Positions 32,435 through 43,970 of a DNA stretch of 64,000 nucleotides are shown piece after piece. Below the pieces are notes generated by a model. It did not search any database and was not told the DNA's origin. It worked only from the letters and a program-made list of their open reading frames with translations. A program made the translations under genes and the position numbers. This DNA comes from Candidatus Purcelliella pentastirinorum (lineage in GTDB: Bacteria; Pseudomonadota; Gammaproteobacteria; Enterobacterales; Enterobacteriaceae): the NCBI RefSeq assembly GCF_028748785.1, contig NZ_CP110496.1:248001-312000 (forward strand). Direction: 5' to 3'. Within the stretch, counting starts at the first letter, position 1. Every line of letters begins with the position of its first letter.

Positions 32435-32473
32435 ATAAATTTTTATAATAAAAATAATGTTTTAGGTTAAAAT

Positions 32474-35194
32474 ATGACAATAAATCTATATATAGATAAA
32501 AAAAAATATAAAATAAAAAAAAAAAATAATAATTTATTACAAATATGTTTATCATTAGGTTTCAATATACCATATTTTTGTTGGCACCCAGCAATGGGAA
32601 GTGTAGGGTCTTGTAGACAATGTGCGATTAAAAAATATAAAAATTATGAAGATAAAAATGGTCAAATAGTTATGGCATGTATGACATCATTAACTGATAA
32701 TACATTCATAACAATAAATGATAAAGAAAGTAAAAACTTTAGAAAATTTATAATAGAATTACTTATGACAAATCATCCTCATGATTGCCCAATATGTGAA
32801 GAAGGTGGTAATTGCCATTTACAAGATATGACCGTAATAACTAAACATAAATCAAGAAGATATAATTTTAAAAAAAGAACATATTACAATCAATATCTAG
32901 GACCTTTTATATCTCATGAAATGAATAGATGTATTACATGTTATAGATGTGTAAGATATTATAAAGAATATGCACAAGGTAACGATTTTGGAGTATTTGG
33001 GATAAGTAATAATATCTATTTCGGTAGAACCAAAGAAGGTATGTTAAAAAATGAATTTTCCGGTAATTTAATAGAAATATGTCCTACCGGGGTTTTTACA
33101 GATAAAATAAATTCAAATAACTATGCTAGAAAATGGGATACACAATTTTCTCCTAGTATATGTCAACAATGCAGTGTTGGATGTAATATTAGTATTGGAG
33201 AAAGATACGGTAAATTGATCAAAGTAGATAATAGATATAACAATGAAATAAATAATTATTTTTTGTGTGATAAAGGAAGATTTGGACATGGGTACGTTAA
33301 TAATGATAAAAGACCAAAATATATATTCATAAAAAAAAAAAACAAATTAACAAAAATAGAAAAAAGTAAAGCATTAAATATAATTAAAAACATGATGATA
33401 AAATATAATAAAATTATGGGTATAGGTTCAACAAGAGCAAGTGTTGAAAGTAATTTCGCACTAAAAACACTGGTAGGAAAAAAAAACTTTTCAACAGGTA
33501 TGACAGAAAAAGAAGAAAAAACGAACAAATTAATATTAAAAATATTATGTAACAGTAACATAAATATCCCTTCATTAAAAAATATAGAAAAATATGATGT
33601 TATATGTATATTCGGTGAGGATATAACACAAACATCTCCATGTATTGCTTTAGCAGTAAGACAAGCAATTAAAAATACTATGAATAATTTATCAAAAAAA
33701 ATAAACGTAGAAGAATGGCATAACATTGCAAGATCTAATATTAAACAAAACAAAACTAATGATCTATTTATAACCTGTATTAATAAAACAAAATTAGATG
33801 ATATTTCCAAATGGTCTTATTATGGATCAACTGAAGATCAAACACGTCTTATATTTGCAATAGCAAATAAATTAAATAAAAATTCACCACCTGTAATAAA
33901 TCTAGATATCAAATTAATTAAACAATCTAGTTATATAGCAAACAAATTAATATATGCAAAAAAACCATTAATTATTTCTGGTAATCAATTAAGAAGTATA
34001 AAAATGATACAAGCTGTAAGCAATTTAATAAAAGCATTAAAAATAATGAATTCTAATACTGGAGCAATATTATTACCATCAGATGTAAACAGCATGGGGG
34101 TTTCATTAATAGGTGGAATACCTTTAAATAAAATTTTAAAAAAAATAAAAAATAATAATAAAATTATTCTAATAATTTTAGAAAACGACTTATATTATAG
34201 ATTATCAAAAAAAAATATAAACAATATATTTAAAAAAAAAGATAATATAATATTAATTGATCATCAATTTACAAAATTTACTAAACATGCAAAAATTATC
34301 TTACCAGCAACAACATTTGCTGAAAGTACAGGTACAGTAATCAATTACGAAGGAAGAAATCAACGTTTTTTTAAATTATTTGAACCAAAATTTTATGATT
34401 CTAATAATATAATGAAGGAAAGTTGGAAATGGATAAAAAAATTAAAAAACATTTCTAATAAAAAAAATAATCTAAAAACAGATGATATAATAAATGAATG
34501 TTATAAAAAAACTATACAATTAAAATATATAAAAAATGCTGCTCCATCATCATTATTTAAAATACATGGACAAAAATTAGCACGTGCTCCACAACGTTAT
34601 AGTGGACGTACCGCTTTGCAAACAAATTTAAATATACATGAAAAAAGTCAACCCAAAGATAAAGATACCATGTTTAATTTCTCTATGGAAGGATACTATA
34701 AATTAAATATAAAGAATTTACAAACACCTTTTATCTGGAGTCCGGGTTGGAATTCAAACCAAGCATTATATAAAATAATAAAAAAACCTCTAAAAAATAA
34801 AAAAAAACCTAAAAATTATTTATATTTTTTAAAAACAAAAAATATTAATTGGTTTAATAAAATACCTGAAAGGGATACTAAAATAAAAAATAAATTAAAA
34901 ATATACCCATATTATAAAATATGGGGATCTGAAGAATTAACAAAATATTTTACAAAAATAAATAAATATATAAACAAAACATATATAATATTTAATATAT
35001 ACGATGCAAATAAATTAAAATTAAATAATGGTGATTTAGTAGAATTAAATTATCACGATATATATTCAAATTTAATAGTTAAATTATCAACTTATATTAA
35101 AAAAGGATATATAGGATTACCATTAGGAAAAGCAGCACTACCACTATCTTTGAATCATAAAAGAATAAATATAAACGATCTACGGAAAATCTAA
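32474..35194 (+). CDS. nuoG: NuoG, complex I large iron-sulfur subunit
   Basis: NuoG channels electrons from NuoF toward NuoI. Its 906 residues (E. coli 908) hold an N-terminal ferredoxin domain with cluster N1b ([17 protein letters not shown]), the His-ligated N5 and N4 clusters ([18 protein letters not shown] and [11 protein letters not shown]) and an off-path N7 site (CQQCSVGC with a later Cys in FLCDKGRFG). A molybdopterin-oxidoreductase-like domain without cofactor follows. AGG precedes the start. The stop is one base before nuoH. Confidence 0.97.
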   Translation: MTINLYIDKKKYKIKKKNNNLLQICLSLGFNIPYFCWHPAMGSVGSCRQCAIKKYKNYEDKNGQIVMACMTSLTDNTFITINDKESKNFRKFIIELLMTNHPHDCPICEEGGNCHLQDMTVITKHKSRRYNFKKRTYYNQYLGPFISHEMNRCITCYRCVRYYKEYAQGNDFGVFGISNNIYFGRTKEGMLKNEFSGNLIEICPTGVFTDKINSNNYARKWDTQFSPSICQQCSVGCNISIGERYGKLIKVDNRYNNEINNYFLCDKGRFGHGYVNNDKRPKYIFIKKKNKLTKIEKSKALNIIKNMMIKYNKIMGIGSTRASVESNFALKTLVGKKNFSTGMTEKEEKTNKLILKILCNSNINIPSLKNIEKYDVICIFGEDITQTSPCIALAVRQAIKNTMNNLSKKINVEEWHNIARSNIKQNKTNDLFITCINKTKLDDISKWSYYGSTEDQTRLIFAIANKLNKNSPPVINLDIKLIKQSSYIANKLIYAKKPLIISGNQLRSIKMIQAVSNLIKALKIMNSNTGAILLPSDVNSMGVSLIGGIPLNKILKKIKNNNKIILIILENDLYYRLSKKNINNIFKKKDNIILIDHQFTKFTKHAKIILPATTFAESTGTVINYEGRNQRFFKLFEPKFYDSNNIMKESWKWIKKLKNISNKKNNLKTDDIINECYKKTIQLKYIKNAAPSSLFKIHGQKLARAPQRYSGRTALQTNLNIHEKSQPKDKDTMFNFSMEGYYKLNIKNLQTPFIWSPGWNSNQALYKIIKKPLKNKKKPKNYLYFLKTKNINWFNKIPERDTKIKNKLKIYPYYKIWGSEELTKYFTKINKYINKTYIIFNIYDANKLKLNNGDLVELNYHDIYSNLIVKLSTYIKKGYIGLPLGKAALPLSLNHKRININDLRKI

Positions 35195-35195
35195 G

Positions 35196-36167
35196 ATGTT
35201 TTTGCTAAAATTAAATATTACAGAAAAAATACATATAATAAAAAATCTAACAATTTTATTAATAATTATAATATCAGGTGCATTTCTTAGTTTTATTGAA
35301 AGACGAATTTTAGCAATTTTACAAAATAGATATGGTCCCAACCAGGTTGGTTGGGAAGGAACATTGCAAGTATTAGCAGATATGATAAAAATGCTTTTCA
35401 AAGAAGATTGGATACCACCTTTTAGCAAAAAAACATTATTTATAATATCACCAATTCTTGCATTTATATTACCAATAATAATAACTTCGATAATACCATT
35501 TAATGAAAATTTATCAATTATGAATATTGATATTGGTATATTATTTTTTATAATGATTACAAGCTTATCAGTATATCCAATATTATTAGCGGGAATATCA
35601 AGCAATAGCAAATATTCATTATTAGGGTCTATCAGATCAATAGCACAAACGTTAAGTTACGAAATATTCTTAAGTACATCAATTATGGGAGTAATTGCTA
35701 AATCAAAAACATTAAATATTTTAGAAATAGTACATAATCAAAAACATTTATGGAATATAATTCCACAATTTTTCGGGTTCATAACATTCATAATAGCTTC
35801 TATTGCAATATGTCATAGACATCCATTTGACCAACAAGAATCTGAACAAGAATTATCAGATGGATATCGTATTGAATATTCTGGTATGAAATTTGCATTA
35901 TTTTTTTTAGGAGAATACATTAATATAATTAGTATGTCGTTTATGATAGTATCAATATTTCTTGGCGGGTGGTATGGATTAAATTTTTTATCACCAATAA
36001 TATGGATTATTTTAAAAACATTTTTTTGTACAACAATATTTATTGTAATCAGAGCATCTTTACCTAGACCAAGATTTGATCAAATAATAAAATTTGGTTG
36101 GATGTTTTGTTTACCACTAACATTATTGAACTTAATAATTACATCAATAATAATTTTATATAAATAA
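35196..36167 (+). CDS. nuoH: NuoH, complex I membrane subunit
   Basis: NuoH forms the quinone-chamber entrance and the first proton path, with about eight helices. Conserved parts in 323 residues (E. coli 325) are [55 protein letters not shown] and [22 protein letters not shown], the acidic loop facing the quinone site. It follows nuoG by a single base. Confidence 0.98.
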   Translation: MFLLKLNITEKIHIIKNLTILLIIIISGAFLSFIERRILAILQNRYGPNQVGWEGTLQVLADMIKMLFKEDWIPPFSKKTLFIISPILAFILPIIITSIIPFNENLSIMNIDIGILFFIMITSLSVYPILLAGISSNSKYSLLGSIRSIAQTLSYEIFLSTSIMGVIAKSKTLNILEIVHNQKHLWNIIPQFFGFITFIIASIAICHRHPFDQQESEQELSDGYRIEYSGMKFALFFLGEYINIISMSFMIVSIFLGGWYGLNFLSPIIWIILKTFFCTTIFIVIRASLPRPRFDQIIKFGWMFCLPLTLLNLIITSIIILYK

Positions 36168-36177
36168 AAAAAATTAA

Positions 36178-36720
36178 ATGAAAATAAAAAAAATTATAAT
36201 AACTATTATTACATGTTTAAAAAGTATGTGGATAATATCCAAAAATATATTTTCTAAACCTGAAACCATAAAATATCCATATGAAAAAATAAACTTATCA
36301 ACCCGTTATAGAGGAAGAATTATATTAACAAGAAATAAAGAAGGAGATGAACGATGTGTTGCATGCAATTTATGTTCTGCAGTATGTCCGGTGAGTTGTA
36401 TAGCATTACAAAAAAAACAAAAAAAAGATGGTCGATGGTACCCAAAATTTTTTCGTATAAACTTTTCAAGATGTATTTTTTGTGGTTTTTGTGAAGAAGC
36501 ATGTCCTACCAAAGCAATACAATTAATTCCAGATGTAGAATTATCAGAATATAAAAGATCTAATCTAATATATGAAAAAAATGATTTATTGACGTTAAAT
36601 ACAGGAAAATATAAAAAATATGATTTCTACAAAATTACGGGGATACAAACAAAAAATAAAAAAAAGGGAGAAGCTTATAATGAAAATAAACCAATTGATG
36701 TAAAAAAAATACTACCTTAA
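36178..36720 (+). CDS. nuoI: NuoI, complex I ferredoxin-like subunit
   Basis: NuoI bridges NuoG and NuoB with two [4Fe-4S] clusters, N6a and N6b. Both ligand sets are present: [15 protein letters not shown] and [12 protein letters not shown]. The 180 residues equal the E. coli length. [21 protein letters not shown] matches closely. It lies 10 bp after nuoH and 12 bp before nuoJ. Confidence 0.98.
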   Translation: MKIKKIIITIITCLKSMWIISKNIFSKPETIKYPYEKINLSTRYRGRIILTRNKEGDERCVACNLCSAVCPVSCIALQKKQKKDGRWYPKFFRINFSRCIFCGFCEEACPTKAIQLIPDVELSEYKRSNLIYEKNDLLTLNTGKYKKYDFYKITGIQTKNKKKGEAYNENKPIDVKKILP

Positions 36721-36732
36721 AGAGATTTTAAT

Positions 36733-37221
36733 ATGAAAATAATATTCTATATCTGTTTATTAGTTATTGTAATTAATATTATTTGCACAATAATGAATAC
36801 AAATCCAATAAACTCACTAATTCATCTAATAATATCATTAATGAGCATATCAGGACTATTTTTTTTAATTAACGCTAAATTCATTGGAGCTATAGAAGTA
36901 ATTGTATATGCTGGAGCAATAATGGTATTATTCATTTTTGTAATAATGATGCTTAATCTTGACAAAATTACAAAAAAAAGGGAAAAAAAATGGTCATCAA
37001 ATAAACTCATGACAATAATATTAATATCATTATCAATATCTATAATATTTATTATTAATAAACTATTAAATAATAAAAATTACTACATAGATATAATTAA
37101 AACAAACATTCAAGATATAGGCATTATATTTTTCAATAAATACATCTTAATTGTTGAATTATCTTCAATAATGTTATTATCAGCATTATTGGTATCCCTT
37201 TATATTAATAACGAACATTAA
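36733..37221 (+). CDS. nuoJ: NuoJ, complex I membrane subunit
   Basis: NuoJ is a five-helix subunit next to NuoA and NuoK. It has 162 residues (E. coli 184). The conserved third helix reads AIEVIVYAGAIMVLFIFVIMML, with the pi-bulge region that changes shape during coupling. The C-terminal loop is shorter than in E. coli. AGAGAT lies upstream of its ATG. Confidence 0.95.
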   Translation: MKIIFYICLLVIVINIICTIMNTNPINSLIHLIISLMSISGLFFLINAKFIGAIEVIVYAGAIMVLFIFVIMMLNLDKITKKREKKWSSNKLMTIILISLSISIIFIINKLLNNKNYYIDIIKTNIQDIGIIFFNKYILIVELSSIMLLSALLVSLYINNEH

Positions 37222-37246
37222 AAATAAAAATATTATACAAAAAAAT

Positions 37247-37549
37247 ATGATTAACTTAAAATATATATTAATAATATCATCAATATTATTTTGGATGGGT
37301 TTAATAACAACAATATGCAGAAGAAATATTTTTTATATATTAATAGGCATAGAAATAATGATCAATAGTTCAGCGATAAACTTTATAATTGCAGATGATT
37401 ATTGGCATAATATCGATGGACAAATTATATATATAATTATAATAAGCATAGCAGCTGCAGAAATAAGTATAGGATTAAGCCTACTAATGATAATGTATAA
37501 TAAATTTAAAACACTAGATATAGATTGTTTAAAAGAGTTAGATAAATGA
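37247..37549 (+). CDS. nuoK: NuoK, complex I membrane subunit
   Basis: NuoK is a three-helix subunit homologous to MrpC antiporter subunits and carries part of a proton channel. Its 100 residues equal E. coli. The two key glutamates are visible in LIGIEIMINSSAINF and IISIAAAEISIGLSL. It overlaps nuoL by 4 bp (ATGA). Confidence 0.97.
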   Translation: MINLKYILIISSILFWMGLITTICRRNIFYILIGIEIMINSSAINFIIADDYWHNIDGQIIYIIIISIAAAEISIGLSLLMIMYNKFKTLDIDCLKELDK

Positions 37550-39363
37550 AAACTTTATCAATAGTAATTATATCACCATTAATTAGTTCAATATTAATTA
37601 TAATATTAAATAAAAAATATTCAAAAAATATCATTTCTCTATTAGGTATAGGATCAATATTAATATCTACTATAATAACTTTATATAATTTAGTATATTT
37701 TAAAAATCATGAAAAAAAGATATATATACAAAAATTATGGAAATTAATGACAATAAAAAATTATAATATAGACATAAATTTATTAATAGATAACCTATCA
37801 ATAAATATGTTAATAATGATTACATCTATTGCTTTATTAATACATATTTTCTCTAAATGGTATATGAAAGAAGAAAAATACCTTAAAAGATATTTTGCAC
37901 TTATGAACCTTTTTGTATTTAATATGATTATATTAGTTTTAACTGACAATTTAATAACTATGTTTTTCGGATGGGAGGGAGTAGGAATATGTTCATATTT
38001 ATTAATAGGATTTTATTATAAAAATCATAAAAATATAAAAGCTGCAATGAAAGCATTCATAATTACAAAAATCGGTAGTATATGTTTAATAATATCTATT
38101 TTAATTATATATAAGATATTTGGAACTTTAAATATATTAGAAATTAAAAAATTAGCTTTAAAATATTACAACCATAATGATAAAAATATAAAATTAATCA
38201 ATACATTACTTTTAATATCTGCAATAAGTAAATCAGCACAAATACCATTACATACATGGTTATTAAATGCAATGGTAGGACCTACACCAGTATCAGCTTT
38301 AATACATGCTGCAACCATGGTAACTGCTGGAATTTATTTAATATTAAGAACACATACATTATTCATATTAACTCCAAAAATTTTAAACCTAATCGGAATT
38401 ATAGGTGGAATAACAATAATATCATCAGGGTTATCAGCAATAAAAGAAAAAAATATTAAAAAAATACTAGCATATTCCACAATTAGTCAATTAGGATATA
38501 TTTTTATAACAATAAGCATAAAATGTTGGAATACAGCAACATTACATTTAATGAATCATGCATATTTTAAATCGTTACTATTTCTTGCAACAGGAAGTAT
38601 TATAACAAATTTAAAAAATGAACAAAATATTTTAAAAATGGGGGGGTTATATAAAAAAATACCGTTAATTTATTTATATTTTTTAATAGGAGGAGCATCA
38701 TTACTAGGTATTCCTATAATTACTTCAGGTGGATATAGCAAAAATATTATTTTTTCAAATTTATTAATAACCAATAATAATATATTAATATTAATTGGAT
38801 TAATCGGTGTTTTATTAACTGCCATTTATACAACCAGAATGATTACTAAAATTTTCCACGGAAATAACTATTATAAATTAAATAAAAAAAAAATAAATAA
38901 TTTATTTCATAATATACCTTTAATTATATTAGCAATATTATCAACCTTCATAGGAGGAATGTTGACTATTTATTTAAATAATATTAAATATAAAAATGTA
39001 ATTATGCTAGAAATAATAAGTATTATTGTGATAATTACAGGGTTTATAATGACATTAAAAATAAAAAATTATAATATAAAAAACAAACAAAAAAAAAATA
39101 TATTTAACAATATACTAAAATATTTATTTATTACTGAAAAAATAGATAATTTATACAAAATAATATTAATAAAACCATTCAATAAATTAATATTATTTAT
39201 AAAAAGGGACCCACTAAATAATATAATATCATTTACAAAAAAAACAATATATTACATTAGCAATTCAATAGAATTATTTTCAAATGGTAATATTAGATGG
39301 TACATTACTACAATAACTATCAGTGGAATAATTATTATATCATTTATATTAATAAATATATAA
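37546..39363 (+). CDS. nuoL: NuoL, complex I antiporter-like subunit
   Basis: NuoL is the distal proton pump, with about fourteen helices and a long lateral helix (here about residues 510-560). It has 605 residues (E. coli 613). Family marks include FFGWEGVGICSYLLIGFYY (with the pump Glu), LLISAISKSAQIPLHTWL (key Lys), ALIHAATMVTAGIYL and AYSTISQLGYI. The lateral-helix region is the most diverged. It overlaps nuoK by 4 bp. Confidence 0.97.
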   Translation: MKTLSIVIISPLISSILIIILNKKYSKNIISLLGIGSILISTIITLYNLVYFKNHEKKIYIQKLWKLMTIKNYNIDINLLIDNLSINMLIMITSIALLIHIFSKWYMKEEKYLKRYFALMNLFVFNMIILVLTDNLITMFFGWEGVGICSYLLIGFYYKNHKNIKAAMKAFIITKIGSICLIISILIIYKIFGTLNILEIKKLALKYYNHNDKNIKLINTLLLISAISKSAQIPLHTWLLNAMVGPTPVSALIHAATMVTAGIYLILRTHTLFILTPKILNLIGIIGGITIISSGLSAIKEKNIKKILAYSTISQLGYIFITISIKCWNTATLHLMNHAYFKSLLFLATGSIITNLKNEQNILKMGGLYKKIPLIYLYFLIGGASLLGIPIITSGGYSKNIIFSNLLITNNNILILIGLIGVLLTAIYTTRMITKIFHGNNYYKLNKKKINNLFHNIPLIILAILSTFIGGMLTIYLNNIKYKNVIMLEIISIIVIITGFIMTLKIKNYNIKNKQKKNIFNNILKYLFITEKIDNLYKIILIKPFNKLILFIKRDPLNNIISFTKKTIYYISNSIELFSNGNIRWYITTITISGIIIISFILINI

Positions 39364-39438
39364 TATTTACAAATTTATTATAATTTAAATAATTAAAAAA
39401 AATATAAATAATAATAATATTTAAGGATTAAAATAACA

Positions 39439-40941
39439 ATGTTGCTTGTATGGATAATAATAATTCCATTTATAGGAAGTATAGTATGTTGGCAAAGTCA
39501 ATACCTAAATAAAAACATGCCAAAATGGTTAGCTCTTTTTATTAATATAATATTAGTAATATTATCAATAAAAATTTATCAACAAATTGGTTTTAACCAA
39601 AAATCTCTTTTAATAAATAAAATACCCATATGGAATATAGAATTTTGCACAAAATGGATAAATAGATTTAATATAAATATACATTTAGCAATAGATCAAT
39701 TATCATCATTAATGATCTTATTAACAAATGTATTAGGTATAATTACTATTATTATATCATGGAATAATATAAACAAATATCCAGGTTTGTTTTATTTTAA
39801 TATAATATTAATCATTACATCAACAATAGGAATTCTTTTATCAATAGATATGATTTTATTTTTATTCTTTTGGGAATTCATATCAATACCAATATATTTT
39901 TTAATCACAATATGGGGAAATAAAAACATAAAGAAAAGAACTCAAAATGCTATAATTTTTTTTATTTACACACAGATTTCAGGAATAATATTATTATGTA
40001 GCATTATAATGCTATCTTATATTAATTATAAGAATACAAATATATGGAGTTTTGATTACAATACTTTGTTAAAAGTACATATGTCTAAAATAATAGAAAA
40101 TATATTAATGCTAGGATTTTTGATATCATTTTTAATAAAATTACCAATAATACCTATACACAAATGGATGATTAATACACATATTAGTAATCCAATAAAT
40201 AGCACAGTAGATATTATAGCATTTTTGTTAAAAATACCTTTATATGGAATCTTAAGATTCAATATATCTCTATTTCATGAAGCTATTAATAATTTTTCAA
40301 CAATAATATCATATCTACTAGTTATTGGTATGTTTTACAGTTCATTTATGGCATTAGCACAAAAAAATCTTAAAAAACTTATTACATATAATTTGATAAT
40401 GCATACAAACTTTGCATTAATAGCTATATGTAATATTAATAAATTCATATATCCAGGAATAATAATATATATTATATCTAATATAATATCAACATTAGCA
40501 CTATTTATATTATGCAAACAAATCTATAAACATTTAAATACTTTCAACATAGAAAAAATGGGTGGATTATGGAAAGAAAAAAAAATATTTCCTGTAATAA
40601 CACTATTTTTTATATTAGCGAATATAGGATTACCAGGAACTGGTAACTTTATAGGAGAAATAATAATTTTATTAGGTATTTTAAAAAAATCATTAATAAT
40701 ATCAATATTAATGTCATTAAATTTATTATTTTCCTCTATATACTCATTAATAATTTTACAAAAAATATTTTACGGAAAACAAAAAAAAATAATAAAAATT
40801 CAAAAAACTAATTTTAAAATATTAAGTGTAAACATTATTTTAATTGCAACTACATTATTAATAGGTCTTTACCCTGAAATTATTTTAAAAGAAATAAAAC
40901 AAAAAACAAATAATATTCACTATTACGTTGAAAATAAATAA
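39439..40941 (+). CDS. nuoM: NuoM, complex I antiporter-like subunit
   Basis: NuoM is a second proton-pumping subunit with about fourteen helices. It has 500 residues (E. coli 509). LFLFFWEFISIPIYFLI carries the conserved Glu and IKLPIIPIHKWMINTH the channel Lys. The segment following it, NPINSTVDIIAFLLKIPLYGILRF, stands where E. coli has the conserved H-x-x-A-P-x-x-x-S motif, and here only part of that motif survives. AAGGA precedes the start. The 75-bp gap after nuoL is the largest inside this half of the operon. Confidence 0.96.
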   Translation: MLLVWIIIIPFIGSIVCWQSQYLNKNMPKWLALFINIILVILSIKIYQQIGFNQKSLLINKIPIWNIEFCTKWINRFNINIHLAIDQLSSLMILLTNVLGIITIIISWNNINKYPGLFYFNIILIITSTIGILLSIDMILFLFFWEFISIPIYFLITIWGNKNIKKRTQNAIIFFIYTQISGIILLCSIIMLSYINYKNTNIWSFDYNTLLKVHMSKIIENILMLGFLISFLIKLPIIPIHKWMINTHISNPINSTVDIIAFLLKIPLYGILRFNISLFHEAINNFSTIISYLLVIGMFYSSFMALAQKNLKKLITYNLIMHTNFALIAICNINKFIYPGIIIYIISNIISTLALFILCKQIYKHLNTFNIEKMGGLWKEKKIFPVITLFFILANIGLPGTGNFIGEIIILLGILKKSLIISILMSLNLLFSSIYSLIILQKIFYGKQKKIIKIQKTNFKILSVNIILIATTLLIGLYPEIILKEIKQKTNNIHYYVENK

Positions 40942-40948
40942 ACTTTAT

Positions 40949-42382
40949 ATGAAATACATTTTTGAATCACTAAATATAATATTACCAATATTAATAATAA
41001 TTATTACATTAATTATTATTATGATATTAACAATAATAGGAATAAAAAAACAAAAAAGTTATTTTTTAACTATAATATCAATATTAATAATAATATTATT
41101 TTTAATATTTAATATAAATAATAAAATAAATCAGTTAACGACATTACTACATATAAATAAACATACCATAATATATACATTAACAACATTAATAGGAAGT
41201 TTATCAACATGTATATATGCACGACAATGGATAAATGAAAATAATGAAAATAAAAATGAATTTTATATATTTATACTAATTTCATCATTAGGAAATATAT
41301 TAATAATAAATGCAAATAATTTATTATCTCTTTTAGTTGGAATTGAGCTGATATCAATACCTACTACAGGATTAATAGGATATTCATTAAAAAAAAAATC
41401 TTCTCTAAAAGCTACAATAAAATATAAAATATTAGCTAGCATATCATTATCATTTATAATTTTTGGAATATCATTAATTTATATAACAACAGGAAATATT
41501 ACGTATAATATAATAATGCAATTAGTAATAAATAAACCATTAGCAATCATTGGTTTCGCTATGATTATAATTGGTTTAGGGTTTAAATTATCAATTATTC
41601 CATTTCATTTATGGATATCAGATGTATATAAAGGATCATCTATTCCAACAATAAATTTTCTAAACACAACAAATAAAATAGCTTATTTTTATGCGACTTA
41701 TAATTTAATTTTAAACACATTTATTATAAATATTCATTCAATAAAAATAATATTGGAAATAATGACATATTTATCAATAATTTTAGGTAATTTAATGGCA
41801 TTATCACAAAAAAACATAAAAAAATTATTAGCATATACATCTATAACTCATGTCGGTAATTTATTATTAGTAATAATAAATTCAAAAAACATTTTATCCT
41901 TTGAAACATCAATTATATATATAATAAACTATTTATTAAATTCCACTGGAATATTAGGTATAATAAATTTATTATATAATAAAATTAAAGATAAAAAAGA
42001 AAATTATCCTATAAATTACATAAAAGGAATATTTTGGAAAAATAAAATACATGCAATAATGCTAACTATAATAATATTATCGTTCGCTGGGTTACCAACA
42101 ACAATCGGATTTATAAGTAAATTTTATATAATTATGTTAACTATTACCTCTAATTTATGGTGGTTAACAATTTTAATAATATTTAGCAATATTATTGGAA
42201 TATGTTACTACTTAAATATTATAAAAATAATATTTTGCAAAAAAGAAAACAATAAAAACGCAATAAAAATAAATAAAAATGAAAGACTACAAAATATATT
42301 AATATATCTATCTACAATTTGTATAATATTCATAGGAATATATCCTCAATTAATAATTAATATAATAAAAATTAACATATAA
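40949..42382 (+). CDS. nuoN: NuoN, complex I antiporter-like subunit
   Basis: NuoN is the third antiporter-like pump, 477 residues from the ATG at 40949 (E. coli 485). The open frame extends upstream to a TTG at 40928 inside nuoM, which I consider less likely. Conserved parts are LLVGIELISIPTTGLIGY, KATIKYKILASISLSFIIFG, IIGLGFKLSIIPFHLWISD and NLMALSQKNIKKLLAYTSITH. It closes the nuo operon; a nucleoside hydrolase lies downstream on the opposite strand. Confidence 0.96.
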   Translation: MKYIFESLNIILPILIIIITLIIIMILTIIGIKKQKSYFLTIISILIIILFLIFNINNKINQLTTLLHINKHTIIYTLTTLIGSLSTCIYARQWINENNENKNEFYIFILISSLGNILIINANNLLSLLVGIELISIPTTGLIGYSLKKKSSLKATIKYKILASISLSFIIFGISLIYITTGNITYNIIMQLVINKPLAIIGFAMIIIGLGFKLSIIPFHLWISDVYKGSSIPTINFLNTTNKIAYFYATYNLILNTFIINIHSIKIILEIMTYLSIILGNLMALSQKNIKKLLAYTSITHVGNLLLVIINSKNILSFETSIIYIINYLLNSTGILGIINLLYNKIKDKKENYPINYIKGIFWKNKIHAIMLTIIILSFAGLPTTIGFISKFYIIMLTITSNLWWLTILIIFSNIIGICYYLNIIKIIFCKKENNKNAIKINKNERLQNILIYLSTICIIFIGIYPQLIINIIKINI

Positions 42383-42415
42383 ATTGAAAAGTAAAAAAAT
42401 GAATATTTATATTAA

Positions 42416-43342
42416 TTATATTTTCAATATATTTAATAAATTAGATTTAACATTTACAACATCTAAATTTAAACAAACTTTTCTTAATAAATTATCATTA
42501 TTATGTAATATATTATGATAATCATATTTCTTATCAAACATAAGAGTACTACCTCTATATAGAGTATCAGTCAAAACTTCTACATATACATCCTTAACAT
42601 CAAACCATTTATCTTCAATTAAATAAGATATTACTATAGGATCATGCAATACCATTCCATCAAAAAATTTTTTATTCTTATAAAACGACATATAACAACG
42701 AGATAAATCAATTAAAAAATTATTATTTAAAGAAAATAAATCATCTTCTGTTATAACAATTTTATGTGTAACATCTAAGGGTACAACCACAATAGGTAAT
42801 TTTGATAAAAAAACTAATTGAGCCGCATGCGGGTCAGACCATACATTGAATTCACTATTACATGTTATATTTCCAAAACAACCATTAGTACCAAATGCTC
42901 CACCCATTATAATCAAAAACTTAATCTTAGGTACCAATTCAGGACATTTTTTAATAACTGTAGCAATATTAGTTAAAGGACCTAAAGCAACTAAAATTAT
43001 TTCATAAGGATTATTATTTATACTATCAATAATAAATTCTAAAGCATCATAAGCAACATAATTAACATAATCATCAAATATATCACCTAAACCATTATTA
43101 CCATGAATATTAATAGAATCATCAAATGAATTATTATATACAAGTGAATTTGAACAACCTTTATAAATAGGTACATCTATATCAAATTTTTTAGAAAATA
43201 AAACTGCATTATTAGTAACTTGATTTATGTTAGTGTTACCAAATACTGTAGTAATACCTAATATATTTTGAGTTCTATAAGCCAATAACAAAGCAAAAGC
43301 ATCATCAACTCCAATATCTGTATCAAAAATAATTTTATTCAT
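42416..43342 (-). CDS. Nucleoside hydrolase (inosine/uridine-preferring family)
   Basis: This enzyme cleaves the N-glycosidic bond of ribonucleosides to free base and ribose. The Ca2+-binding motif is FDTDIGVDDAFA, with Asp at residues 7, 9, 13 and 14. The other active-site parts are MGGAFG, CNSEFNVWSDPHAAQ and HDPIV, where the catalytic Asp lies. It has 308 residues, typical for RihA, RihB, RihC or IunH. Base specificity cannot be read from the sequence. It stands alone, convergent with nuoN. With the ureide genes some 5 kb away, it could help release purine or pyrimidine bases for salvage or nitrogen recovery, but that link is inference. Confidence 0.9.
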   Translation of the reverse strand: MNKIIFDTDIGVDDAFALLLAYRTQNILGITTVFGNTNINQVTNNAVLFSKKFDIDVPIYKGCSNSLVYNNSFDDSINIHGNNGLGDIFDDYVNYVAYDALEFIIDSINNNPYEIILVALGPLTNIATVIKKCPELVPKIKFLIIMGGAFGTNGCFGNITCNSEFNVWSDPHAAQLVFLSKLPIVVVPLDVTHKIVITEDDLFSLNNNFLIDLSRCYMSFYKNKKFFDGMVLHDPIVISYLIEDKWFDVKDVYVEVLTDTLYRGSTLMFDKKYDYHNILHNNDNLLRKVCLNLDVVNVKSNLLNILKI

Positions 43343-43502
43343 GTTTTAAATGAAGCATTATAAATTAAAGTACACAAACATTATAACAAAAAAATATTTT
43401 ATTTAAAATAATAAAAGTATAAAATAAAATACATTGTTTTTCATAAAAAACAATAAATTAATAATTCTATATTATATAAATATAATTTTTAAAAAAATAA
43501 AT

Positions 43503-43589
43503 GGAGGAATGGTCGAGTGGTTTATGGCAGCGGTCTTGAAAACCGCAGACGATTAAAATCGTCCGAGAGTTCGAATCTCTCTTCCTCCG
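43503..43589 (+). tRNA. serT: tRNA-Ser (anticodon TGA)
   Basis: The acceptor stem 43503-43509 pairs with 43582-43588, the anticodon loop CTTGAAA gives TGA, a long variable arm is present and the T loop is GTTCGAA. The discriminator is G. CCA is not encoded. Confidence 0.96.
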
Positions 43590-43741
43590 TAAGATATAAA
43601 ATCTAAAAAAATAAAAATAAAATTTCATTAACTTAAAATAAAATACACTTTAATAACAAAAAAAATTTTAAAATTAAATGATATTTAATATAATTAATAT
43701 ACTAAAAAATATAATATTTATATATTATTTATTAATAAATA

Positions 43742-43814
43742 TGCCCGAAGGTGGAATCGAACCACCGACACGGGGATTTTCAATCCCCTGCTCTACCAAC
43801 TGAGCTATCCGGGC
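43742..43814 (-). tRNA. tRNA-Phe (anticodon GAA)
   Basis: Read on the minus strand, it starts GCCCGGATAGCTCAG. The acceptor stem closes with one G-T pair, the anticodon loop TTGAAAA gives GAA, and the discriminator is A. CCA is not encoded. It is nearly identical to E. coli tRNA-Phe except in the T stem. Confidence 0.97.
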
Positions 43815-43970
43815 AACATAAAAATTATTTTAAAATATACAAACTCAAATTTTTAAAATATTTATAAAAAATATAAAAAATAAAATATAATCAATTATCT
43901 AATTGAGCAATTCTAAAATAAACTATCATACAACTATGATTAAGTAAATATTTTATAAATAGGAAAAAAT

